Shown in pieces: positions 7,223-12,618 of a stretch of DNA of 12,618 bases (positions are counted from its first letter, which is position 1; every line of letters begins with the position of its first letter). This DNA is from Candidatus Dadabacteria bacterium (lineage in GTDB: Bacteria; Desulfobacterota_D; UBA1144; Nemesobacterales; UBA2774). Below the pieces are notes generated by a model that saw only the letters and a list, made by a program, of their open reading frames with translations, ran no database searches and was not told the DNA's origin. The stretch covers positions 1-12,618 of the forward strand of contig DAOVUC010000019.1 in the NCBI GenBank assembly GCA_030632765.1, given 5' to 3'. The position numbers and the translations under genes are program-made.

Positions 7223-7603
7223 TTAAGAATTTACAACTGCTCTTCTTCTCATAACCACAAATCCTACTATTCCTAAAATCCCGGCCATGGCAATAAGACC
7301 CCATTCGGATAGGGTGGGAACTGCGGATACAGGAAATTCAAATCCGTCACAGTCACCCACTTGACCTTGAAAGCCGCTGGCAATAGAAAAACCACCAACA
7401 TTTGGGGTAAAGCAAATACTCCAAAGATCAAGATCAAACGCCGTGTTGATAGGTCTTGGAAGCCCTGTGCCATTACCTTCAGTGCCGCAGCTGTTTGCCT
7501 CATCAAAACACCAGCGCTCATAAACAGTTGTACCGAAGTCGAACGGGCCCTGGTTTAAATCTACGGGACCCGGGTCAGCCCGGGACAAAATCTTCGCCGT
7601 CAT
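7223..7603 (-). CDS. C-terminal part of frameshifted IPTL-CTERM secreted protein
   Basis: This is the downstream fragment of one gene broken by a frameshift; the upstream fragment is 7575-8171. The nominal ATG at 7603 lies within the other fragment's coding sequence and has no Shine-Dalgarno, so it is probably not a real start; authentic sequence begins near ADPGPVDLN. The middle (FDFGTTVYERWCFDEANSC and LDLWSICFTPNVGGFS) is an extracellular-looking Cys-containing domain. The end is a tripartite C-terminal anchor: VPTLSEWG (95-102), a hydrophobic helix LIAMAGILGIVGFVVM (103-118) and a basic RRR (119-121). This is the IPTL-CTERM signature, a putative surface-sorting signal. The total span 7223-8171 is 949 nt, one more than a multiple of 3. 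A single extra base would therefore account for the break and restore a 315-residue protein. Confidence 0.82.
   Translation of the reverse strand: MTAKILSRADPGPVDLNQGPFDFGTTVYERWCFDEANSCGTEGNGTGLPRPINTAFDLDLWSICFTPNVGGFSIASGFQGQVGDCDGFEFPVSAVPTLSEWGLIAMAGILGIVGFVVMRRRAVVNS
7569..7584. repeat. CCCGGG palindrome pair at the frameshift site
   Basis: CCCGGG occurs at 7569-7574 and 7579-7584, separated by TCAG, so the two can pair as a 6-bp all-GC hairpin in an otherwise AT-rich region. The premature stop of the secreted protein (7575-7577, minus strand) lies in its loop. Confidence 0.7.
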
Positions 7604-8171
7604 ACGGGAAATCGCTTGGAGTAATCCCTGATACTATTCCTTCTCCAAGGTCGGTAATAAAATTCCCACCTACTATCATACCATTATAATTAAACACAAT
7701 ACGCCCGTCTTGATATAACAGTATTTGAAATGTCGACGGAATATCTTGGTTTTCGTTCGTGCCTACTCCATCCCATGTAATTATTAGGGGATTGCCCGTG
7801 TTATTGTAATAAATAGTACCTATTTGAAATAAGTCCAAGTCAGTATTGAAAGGACAAATTTCCGGGTTATCAGGGTCTGAATCACTCAAGAATTCTTCCA
7901 TATATTCCCAGTGATCAAAATCTATAACACGATCCAGACCTAATCCTCCGAGCTGGATACAGCCGTTAGTGCCGACATAAGCCATATTGAAGTTGCTGCC
8001 GTTAAACGGGAACGGAAACGGCAGAGCAATTTGCTCTTCTTCTTCGTCCCCACCTGTAAGGCCTGCAAGCTCATTTCCGAAATTGTCCTGCCAGAGCGGC
8101 GGCTGCGCGTTTGCGGGAAAATATAGTCCAACTGCAAAAAGCAATACACCTATACAAAGTAAAATCCTCAT
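7575..8171 (-). CDS. N-terminal part of frameshifted secreted nidogen-like protein
   Basis: Exported protein, 198 residues before a premature TGA. The signal peptide MRILLCIGVLLFAVGLYFPANA has predicted cleavage after Ala22 (ANA|QPP). The mature part looks like a bacterial NIDO-type extracellular beta domain: LPFPFPFNGSNF, YVGTNGCIQLGG, ICPFNTDLDL, GTIYYNNTGNPLIITWDGVG, STFQILLYQDGRIVFNYNGM and EGIVSGITPSD. Ribosome binding is excellent: AAGGAGGAG lies 6 nt before the ATG. The frame ends at GVPG-like GDF..FVPG with TGA at 7575-7577, while the neighbouring frame continues to an IPTL-CTERM anchor. I read the two as one gene with a +1 frameshift at the CCCGGG repeats. Function is unknown; probably a surface or secreted adhesion-like protein. 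Confidence 0.82.
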   Translation of the reverse strand: MRILLCIGVLLFAVGLYFPANAQPPLWQDNFGNELAGLTGGDEEEEQIALPFPFPFNGSNFNMAYVGTNGCIQLGGLGLDRVIDFDHWEYMEEFLSDSDPDNPEICPFNTDLDLFQIGTIYYNNTGNPLIITWDGVGTNENQDIPSTFQILLYQDGRIVFNYNGMIVGGNFITDLGEGIVSGITPSDFPYDGEDFVPG

Positions 8172-8239
8172 CTGGTTCTCCTCCTTAAAGTTGTATTCAG
8201 TTCAGAAATTTGTATTTAACTAAGAAAACAATTTCATTG

Positions 8240-8268
8240 ATTATAGCAAAGTTATTATTGAAATACAA
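8240..8268 (-). promoter_or_regulatory. Extended -10 promoter for the IPTL-CTERM gene
   Basis: On the minus strand TGCTATAAT (a perfect TATAAT at 8245-8240 with the upstream TG of an extended -10) lies 17 nt after a weak -35, TTGTAT (8268-8263). It predicts a leader of about 60 nt before the ATG at 8171. Confidence 0.55.
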
Positions 8269-8309
8269 TGATATGTAGAGATTCCTTTTTATAATGTAAG
8301 TTCAATTTC

Positions 8310-8338
8310 TTGACAATACGTATGATGCTAAGTATGAT
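8310..8338 (+). promoter_or_regulatory. Near-consensus sigma-70 promoter of the porin cluster
   Basis: TTGACA (8310-8315) and TATGAT (8333-8338) are separated by exactly 17 nt, giving 11 of 12 consensus bases. The expected start is around 8345, about 50 nt upstream of the porin ATG. A 10-bp direct repeat GTATGATGCT (8320-8329 and 8332-8341, 12-bp period) covers the spacer and the -10. Confidence 0.8.
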
Positions 8339-8346
8339 GCTGGTAA

Positions 8347-8371
8347 ATTGATATTGAAAACGAATATCAAT
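8347..8371 (+). promoter_or_regulatory. Fur-box-like inverted repeat operator
   Basis: Perfect 9-bp arms ATTGATATT (8347-8355) and AATATCAAT (8363-8371) flank GAAAACG. The 19-bp core, positions 8350-8368, agrees with the classical E. coli-type Fur box variant GATAATGAGAACGATTATC at 16 of 19 positions. The site begins at the expected transcription start, where a bound repressor would block the strong promoter. Identity of the regulator is inferred from this similarity; another Fur-family or unrelated dimeric repressor is possible. Confidence 0.6.
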
Positions 8372-8397
8372 ATTAACTACTGGAGGTTTTTCTTAGG

Positions 8398-9987
8398 ATG
8401 AATAGACTTTTAACGCATGTAGGTACTGGTTTAGTTTTTGAAATTATTATTCCATTTTTTCTGGTTTTCTTTATTATGTTTTCAATGGATAGTTTTTCCG
8501 ATGAGCTCAATCAAAGTCAAAAAGAGTTCTCAGATTCAATAGAGTCCTACAACAATTTAAGAGCAGAGATAATAGTTGAACAGGCTAAAAATGAAGCCCA
8601 ATCTCAACAAAATAATAAAAATATCGAAGTTGCTCAGAGGCTCAGTGATGACGAAACAGAGACCCAGGATGAGAGGATCAAACAACTTGAGAAGAAACTT
8701 CAGAATGTAACAGAAGAATTACAAGAGCTTAAGAGCTCTGGTATGACGGATGACAGATTGAGTTCGATCGAAGATAAATTAAGCATTCTGGCAGAAGAAA
8801 TAGACAATATTAAATCCGCGGCAGTTGTCTCTGATCCTACATACGAGCAGGTCTATGGAGCGGCACCCGCAGCATCAAAGGTTTATCTAAAAGATAAAGG
8901 GTTGTCTATCGGTGGTTACGGCGAATTATTAGTCGGTCAGGTAAGAGAAAACGGGAACGATGTAGTAGATGCGCAAAGAGTCGTACTCTATTTCGGTTAT
9001 AAATTTACAGACAGGATAATCTTTAACTCAGAGCTTGAGTTTGAGCACGCAACGACTAGTTCAAACAAGGACGGGCAGTCAGGCTCGGTATCTGTAGAGT
9101 TTGCTCTTCTGGATTTTCTCCTCTGGCAAGAGCTTAACTTAAGAGCAGGGCTTTTACTTGCTCCTTTCGGCATAATAAACGAAGTGCATGAGCCTACAAC
9201 TTTCTTCGGGGTATTCAGACCATCTGTGGAAAGACAAATAATTCCTACAACATGGAGAGAAAACGGCTTGGGTATTTTCGGAGATTTTGATCTTGGGGAT
9301 GCGGGCTCGATAAACTATAGATCATACGCAATGAACAGTTTTGACGCCAGAGGGTTTAGAGCAGCAAACAATAGATCGCTTCGTATAAAAGGCTCCCGCG
9401 CAAGATTTAATGACATTGCCTGGGTAAGCAGGGTAGAGTATCAACCTGTGCCGTATGTGGCTTTGGGAGCTTCAATGTTTCTTGGCAATACAGGTCAGAA
9501 CCAGAATATAGAGAATGCCGATTCACCTTTTAACGGGGAGAAGTTCAGTGGGTTCTTCCAGATGTATGAGGCCGACATACAGCTCCAGTACAGGGGATTT
9601 GAGGCGAGAGGACTTTTTGTTTATACAACACTTGATGACGCAGCTAGGGTAAACGCTTTAAACGATCTGGAAGGGGAGAATTCGGTAGGCAGCGAGCAGT
9701 GGGGTTATTATGTTGTAGGGGCTTACAATGTGCTCTCACTCGCAAATTTTACAAGTCAATACGCTCAGTACCTAGCTCCTTTTATCAGGTGGGAGCAGTA
9801 TGATACACAGGCAAAAGTCCCCACAGGTTTCTCGAGGAACCCCGCAAATGACAGAAACGATCTGACAATCGGGCTTAACTATAAACCAATTCCTAATGTT
9901 GTTATGAAAGCAGAGTATCAAAGGTTAGATAATGAAGCCAACAGTTCTGATAATCAGTTTAATTTTGGACTTGGATATGTCTTTTAA
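8398..9987 (+). CDS. Outer-membrane porin with N-terminal coiled coil
   Basis: Outer-membrane beta-barrel channel, 529 residues. The N-terminus has a hydrophobic stretch (11-30, VFEIIIPFFLVFFIMFSM) acting as signal sequence. Residues 35-140 are polar and helical with a clear coiled coil (91-141, IKQLEKKLQNVTEELQELK...), as in trimeric porins of the DcaP or phosphate-selective O/P style. The barrel runs from about 168: GLSIGGYGELLVGQV, RVVLYFGYKFTDRIIFNSELEFEHA, LNLRAGLLLAPFGIINEVHEP, repeated aromatic strands, and a C-terminal strand ending FNFGLGYVF. The terminal Phe is the BAM assembly signal. The ATG at 8398 follows GGAGG (8382-8386) by 11 nt. It is the first gene of the cluster under the TTGACA/TATGAT promoter and Fur-like operator. 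The substrate cannot be read from sequence; a metal chelate is an inference from the operator. Confidence 0.88.
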   Translation: MNRLLTHVGTGLVFEIIIPFFLVFFIMFSMDSFSDELNQSQKEFSDSIESYNNLRAEIIVEQAKNEAQSQQNNKNIEVAQRLSDDETETQDERIKQLEKKLQNVTEELQELKSSGMTDDRLSSIEDKLSILAEEIDNIKSAAVVSDPTYEQVYGAAPAASKVYLKDKGLSIGGYGELLVGQVRENGNDVVDAQRVVLYFGYKFTDRIIFNSELEFEHATTSSNKDGQSGSVSVEFALLDFLLWQELNLRAGLLLAPFGIINEVHEPTTFFGVFRPSVERQIIPTTWRENGLGIFGDFDLGDAGSINYRSYAMNSFDARGFRAANNRSLRIKGSRARFNDIAWVSRVEYQPVPYVALGASMFLGNTGQNQNIENADSPFNGEKFSGFFQMYEADIQLQYRGFEARGLFVYTTLDDAARVNALNDLEGENSVGSEQWGYYVVGAYNVLSLANFTSQYAQYLAPFIRWEQYDTQAKVPTGFSRNPANDRNDLTIGLNYKPIPNVVMKAEYQRLDNEANSSDNQFNFGLGYVF

Positions 9988-10014
9988 GTCTGGTTAAATA
10001 TAGCTCAAGAATCT

Positions 10015-10044
10015 GGGCGTAGAAAACAAATTTCTACGCCCTTT
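10015..10044 (+). terminator. Intercistronic hairpin (attenuating terminator or mRNA stabiliser)
   Basis: A perfect 11-bp stem, GGGCGTAGAAA (10015-10025) with TTTCTACGCCC (10031-10041), has a 5-nt loop and is followed by only TTT. It lies 27 nt after the porin stop and 24 nt before the next ATG. Too little space remains for a separate promoter downstream, so it probably lets through part of the transcription or protects the porin mRNA. Confidence 0.65.
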
Positions 10045-10068
10045 GTACATCATAAGGTAGTGTGAATC

Positions 10069-10620
10069 ATGAATAAGACCATAATAGCAATATTCATAAT
10101 AATTTATTCATTCATAATAGTTTATCCTTCCGAATCCAAAGTGTTTATGAAAAGGGATGAAGCGCTTGAAACAGCTTTCCCTCAGGCGGTTAAGATAGAA
10201 AAAAAGGAGATATTCTTATCCTCTGATCAATCCCAAGAAATAGAGTCCCTCGCTAATTCTAAGAATGAGTCCAAACTCTATATTCTTTATGAGGCAAAGA
10301 ATGGGGAGAAAACATTAGGTTATGCTATAATAGACACACATTCGCTACGAACCAAGACCGAGACTGTAATGTTTGTAATCAACCCTGACGGGAGTTTAAG
10401 GCAGATGGAGATATTGGCATTTTTCGAACCTCAGGATTATCAGCCCGGAGAAAATTGGATGGAGCTTTTTGAGGACAAAGATTTGGATGATACTCTAAAG
10501 TTAGGAAAAGACATTCCGAACATTACAGGGGCAACTATTACGGCAAATTCTTTGTCACAGGCGACTAGAAGAATACTGGCGGTATTTAAAGTAGCCTCAG
10601 AGCAGGGTCAGTTAAACTAA
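10069..10620 (+). CDS. Exported FMN-binding (FMN_bind) flavoprotein
   Basis: Predicted periplasmic or membrane-attached electron carrier, 183 residues. Residues 4-20 form a hydrophobic signal sequence or anchor (IIAIFIIIYSFIIVYP). The remainder is an FMN_bind domain of the RnfG/NqrC/NosR/Ftp type. It has GYAIIDTHSLRTKTETVMFVINPDGSLRQMEILAFFEP (84-121) and the flavinylation motif NITGATIT (151-158). In that motif the last Thr of TGAT (Thr156) is the expected site for covalent FMN attachment by an ApbE-type transferase, which must be encoded elsewhere. No haem, Fe-S or other cofactor motif is present. The Shine-Dalgarno is AAGG at 10054-10057. It sits between the porin and a small membrane protein, 16 nt before the latter, so it likely passes electrons between inner-membrane and periplasmic or outer-membrane partners. 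That role is inferred. Confidence 0.85.
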   Translation: MNKTIIAIFIIIYSFIIVYPSESKVFMKRDEALETAFPQAVKIEKKEIFLSSDQSQEIESLANSKNESKLYILYEAKNGEKTLGYAIIDTHSLRTKTETVMFVINPDGSLRQMEILAFFEPQDYQPGENWMELFEDKDLDDTLKLGKDIPNITGATITANSLSQATRRILAVFKVASEQGQLN

Positions 10621-10636
10621 CAGAGGATCAGGTACA

Positions 10637-11128
10637 TTGCGCTTTTTCATCTCACCCGATATAAAAAAAAATACACTTCTAAAACTGATTGTGGCTTTTA
10701 CAGTGCTTTTTTTCCTATTCCTATGGATTACTAACCTTCTTTTATATCTTCAAATAGGTTTTAGCTACGAGTCAGTTGTGGAATATTATCTTGGCTCTGA
10801 GCAGGATTTTAGACCACCGAGAAGCTACCTCGGAATGCTGGAAGAGGCCCATTTTCACTTCTTCGCGATGGCGATAATTCTTGTAACCCTAACTCATCTG
10901 ATTTTATTTACAAAGATTAACAATTTCTGGAAACTCCTGCTTATTCTGTCCTCGTACTTATCTGCTTTGGGTGATATAGCGGGGGGGTGGCTCATACTCT
11001 ATGTAAGCCCTGAATTTGCCTACTTAAAGATAGCATCATTAATAGTCCTTCAGGTTTCTCTAGCTGCTTTGATGATTATAGTTATATGGTTTCTTTACGG
11101 ATATAGCGATCGTAAAACTAGCTATTAG
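10637..11128 (+). CDS. Four-helix inner-membrane protein, function unknown
   Basis: Small integral membrane protein of 163 residues, not assignable to a named family with certainty. Predicted helices are at about 16-38, 72-92, 97-120 and 130-154. Between the first two lies a charged loop with GSEQDFRPPRSYLGMLEEAHFHF. The start of helix 2 carries EEAHFHFF (Glu69, Glu70, His72, His74) and its other end His87, 13 residues after His74. This spacing could bind haem or metal, though a bis-His haem would need a further ligand from another helix or subunit. Helix 3 holds a buried Asp113 in LGDIAGGW. The start is TTG at 10637, preceded by GAGG (10623-10626); no ATG occurs before residue 67. It is the last gene of the porin cluster, 16 nt after the FMN protein, and may be its membrane redox or transport partner. 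Confidence 0.75.
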   Translation: MRFFISPDIKKNTLLKLIVAFTVLFFLFLWITNLLLYLQIGFSYESVVEYYLGSEQDFRPPRSYLGMLEEAHFHFFAMAIILVTLTHLILFTKINNFWKLLLILSSYLSALGDIAGGWLILYVSPEFAYLKIASLIVLQVSLAALMIIVIWFLYGYSDRKTSY

Positions 11129-11146
11129 TAGATTTCCAATATGAAA

Positions 11147-12433
11147 TTAAACTAGATTGAGCTTTTTTCTGAGTTTACTAACGTCGTAATAAGGCTCCCC
11201 ACGGTTTTTAGCTTGTTCATATATGATCTCAAGCTCATCTATTACTGAATTAAGCTTTACTCTCCCATCTTTAGTTTTCAAAGCATCTATAGGAGACTTC
11301 CCATCCAGTATTTCAAGAGGCGTGTTTACCCATTTATCGTAATGACTATCTAGCTCTGAATCGAGCTCGACCTTGTTCTTTATTCCTAGCGGGTATTTCT
11401 TTAATTTCTTTGTTTCACTCTTGCTCTTATCTATGAATTTGTCCTGTTCTTTTATAGTGTCTTCTAAGTGTTTAATGTGCCCCTTGCATTGCTTCTCTAT
11501 TTTAGCTTTAGCTTTCGCAAGCATCTCTACTGAATAGCATTCAATGCGTAATTTAGTTTTTTCTATCTCTAAAGTGCCGGTAATTTTATTTCTTCCTACT
11601 TTTTCCCAAGAGAATATTCTAATTTCTTCGGTTTCATCGCTAATTTCTTTTAATGATTTAATTTTCTCGATATTCTTTATGCATTGCTCAAATTCGTCTA
11701 CAAAGTAATTTGCAGTTGCCAGTACAAATTCATCACCTTCAGGAGTTACAAAATGCGGGTGGCTGGCAACGTCTTCAATGTAATAGCCAATCCGAAATCC
11801 CCAATCCTTTAAATACTCCCTTTTAGTTTTTTGATTCCCGTATAGTTCTTTATACTCTTTAAGTTCTCTGTCGAAAAATTCAGTAATAAGGTTTTTAAAA
11901 GTAGCCGGATAAAGTGAGACTATTCCTGAAAAGTAATATTGATTCCCGATTTTAAGTGGTCTTGCCGCAATTATATCAGTACGTTTTATTTGCTTGGAAG
12001 ATGCCTTGTCTAAAACTTCAAATACTTTTCCTGTAAATATATCTTTTATAACGCACTTCTCACCCGAGAAGACTTCTTTAACCTCAAAAAAGCTATATAT
12101 GCTTTTTATCCAGTCTATTATTAGTTCCTTCTCAGTATCCGATAATTCCTTACCCTCATCTAAATAAAATCTTTCTATTACTCTTTTTTCTGAATCCAGC
12201 AGCTTAAAGTCATATAAGAACCAATCGAGGAATTTCCCAAATGTAAGCTCATCTATATTCTCTTCGCTAATATCTTCACTAGTAAATTCAGGGGTGTTTT
12301 TCCAAATATAAAATGCTTCTCCAATTTGGGATTGGATCTCTGCATTCTCAGAATAATCCACCAATTTTTTCCTGAGCTCCTTCTCTATTTGATCAAACTC
12401 GTATCGTGTAATATCTGCAACCGTTTCAGTCAT
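11147..12433 (-). CDS. Uncharacterised 428-residue protein
   Basis: Large, charged, Lys/Glu-rich protein without signal peptide or membrane helix, so probably cytoplasmic. I do not recognise a characterised family. Three segments stand out. Residues 65-145 (FGKFLDWFLYDFKLLD, IERFYLDEGKELSDTE, VIKDIFTGKVFEVLDKA) look like the N-terminal domain of uncharacterised proteins that sometimes carry a C-terminal SEC-C zinc motif; no Cys cluster is present here. Residues 285-340 contain GTLEIEKTKLRIECYSVEML followed by a helical, coiled-coil-like stretch. Residues 365-402 (YDKWVNTPLEILDGKSPIDAL then DGRVKLNSVIDELE) recall a W...P...L.GKTP.eA motif seen in toxin-binding or DUF-type C-terminal domains. 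The ATG is the first possible start, since an in-frame TAA lies two codons upstream; AAGGAG is 14 nt away, rather far. It is convergent with the porin cluster, 18 nt apart, without a visible terminator. Confidence 0.7.
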   Translation of the reverse strand: MTETVADITRYEFDQIEKELRKKLVDYSENAEIQSQIGEAFYIWKNTPEFTSEDISEENIDELTFGKFLDWFLYDFKLLDSEKRVIERFYLDEGKELSDTEKELIIDWIKSIYSFFEVKEVFSGEKCVIKDIFTGKVFEVLDKASSKQIKRTDIIAARPLKIGNQYYFSGIVSLYPATFKNLITEFFDRELKEYKELYGNQKTKREYLKDWGFRIGYYIEDVASHPHFVTPEGDEFVLATANYFVDEFEQCIKNIEKIKSLKEISDETEEIRIFSWEKVGRNKITGTLEIEKTKLRIECYSVEMLAKAKAKIEKQCKGHIKHLEDTIKEQDKFIDKSKSETKKLKKYPLGIKNKVELDSELDSHYDKWVNTPLEILDGKSPIDALKTKDGRVKLNSVIDELEIIYEQAKNRGEPYYDVSKLRKKLNLV

Positions 12434-12618
12434 CTTTTATAATACTACTCCTTCGCGTTAAATTTAATAATAGGGATACAGTATATGTAATTATCATACC
12501 AGTGTACATTCTCTCAGGAATTTCTTAAGTTATATTTAATTTCAGCGACGATAGAGTAATTAGGGGCAGGTTTGTAGGGTTAGAAAAAAATTCCATGCTT
12601 TACTTATAGTCATTGCAA

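Noticed and set aside
7122..7304. 60-codon minus-strand open frame
   Set aside because: It is made largely of the inverted REP pair and the out-of-frame end of the IPTL-CTERM gene, with no ribosome binding site or protein-like composition.
7987..8223. Plus-strand open frame antisense to the secreted protein
   Set aside because: The minus strand has a signal peptide, a strong Shine-Dalgarno and a recognisable domain; this frame has none.
12434..12618. Promoter or gene upstream of the 428-residue protein
   Set aside because: The stretch is AT-rich with several TATAAT-like words but no convincing -35/-10 pair, hairpin or coding frame.

Overview
The window looks like a chromosomal segment of an AT-rich, Gram-negative bacterium. 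It encodes an outer-membrane porin, a probable lipoprotein, and a secreted protein with an IPTL-CTERM type C-terminus. The lineage cannot be fixed from this sequence alone. An F420-type luciferase-like oxidoreductase, an IPTL-CTERM protein and a generally deltaproteobacterial/Dadabacteria-like gene style suggest an uncultured lineage of that kind, but this is a low-confidence guess. Most genes are housekeeping genes with good Shine-Dalgarno sequences.

Layout. (1) Positions 1-1765 hold the end of the ribosomal alpha operon: a 5'-truncated rpoA, then rplQ with an unusually long charged tail, closed by a strong rho-independent terminator. (2) Positions 1803-4419 (+) hold a luciferase-like monooxygenase, a TIGR01777-type SDR epimerase and pdxH; the last two overlap by ATGA. 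(3) Positions 4421-6065 (-) hold a metF-ubiE/menG operon convergent with pdxH; only one base separates the two stop codons. (4) Position 6253 onward (+) holds a Sel1-repeat lipoprotein. It is followed by about 330 bp of gene-free DNA with several REP/BIME-like palindromic repeats and a minus-strand terminator. (5) Positions 7223-8171 (-) hold a secreted nidogen-like/IPTL-CTERM protein interrupted by a single-base frameshift at a pair of CCCGGG palindromes. (6) Positions 8398-11128 (+) hold a three-gene cluster: a coiled-coil porin, an exported FMN-binding flavoprotein and a four-helix membrane protein. (7) Positions 11147-12433 (-) hold a large uncharacterised cytoplasmic protein.

The most interesting part is region 6. 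A near-consensus sigma-70 promoter (TTGACA-17-TATGAT) is followed at the expected transcription start by a perfect 9-bp inverted repeat whose core resembles a Fur box. The promoter also carries a 10-bp direct repeat. The three genes would give an outer-membrane channel, a periplasmic covalent-flavin electron carrier and an inner-membrane protein with an HxH helix. Together this suggests an iron-regulated redox or metal-acquisition system. That role is inferred from architecture and the operator, not from a recognised named pathway.
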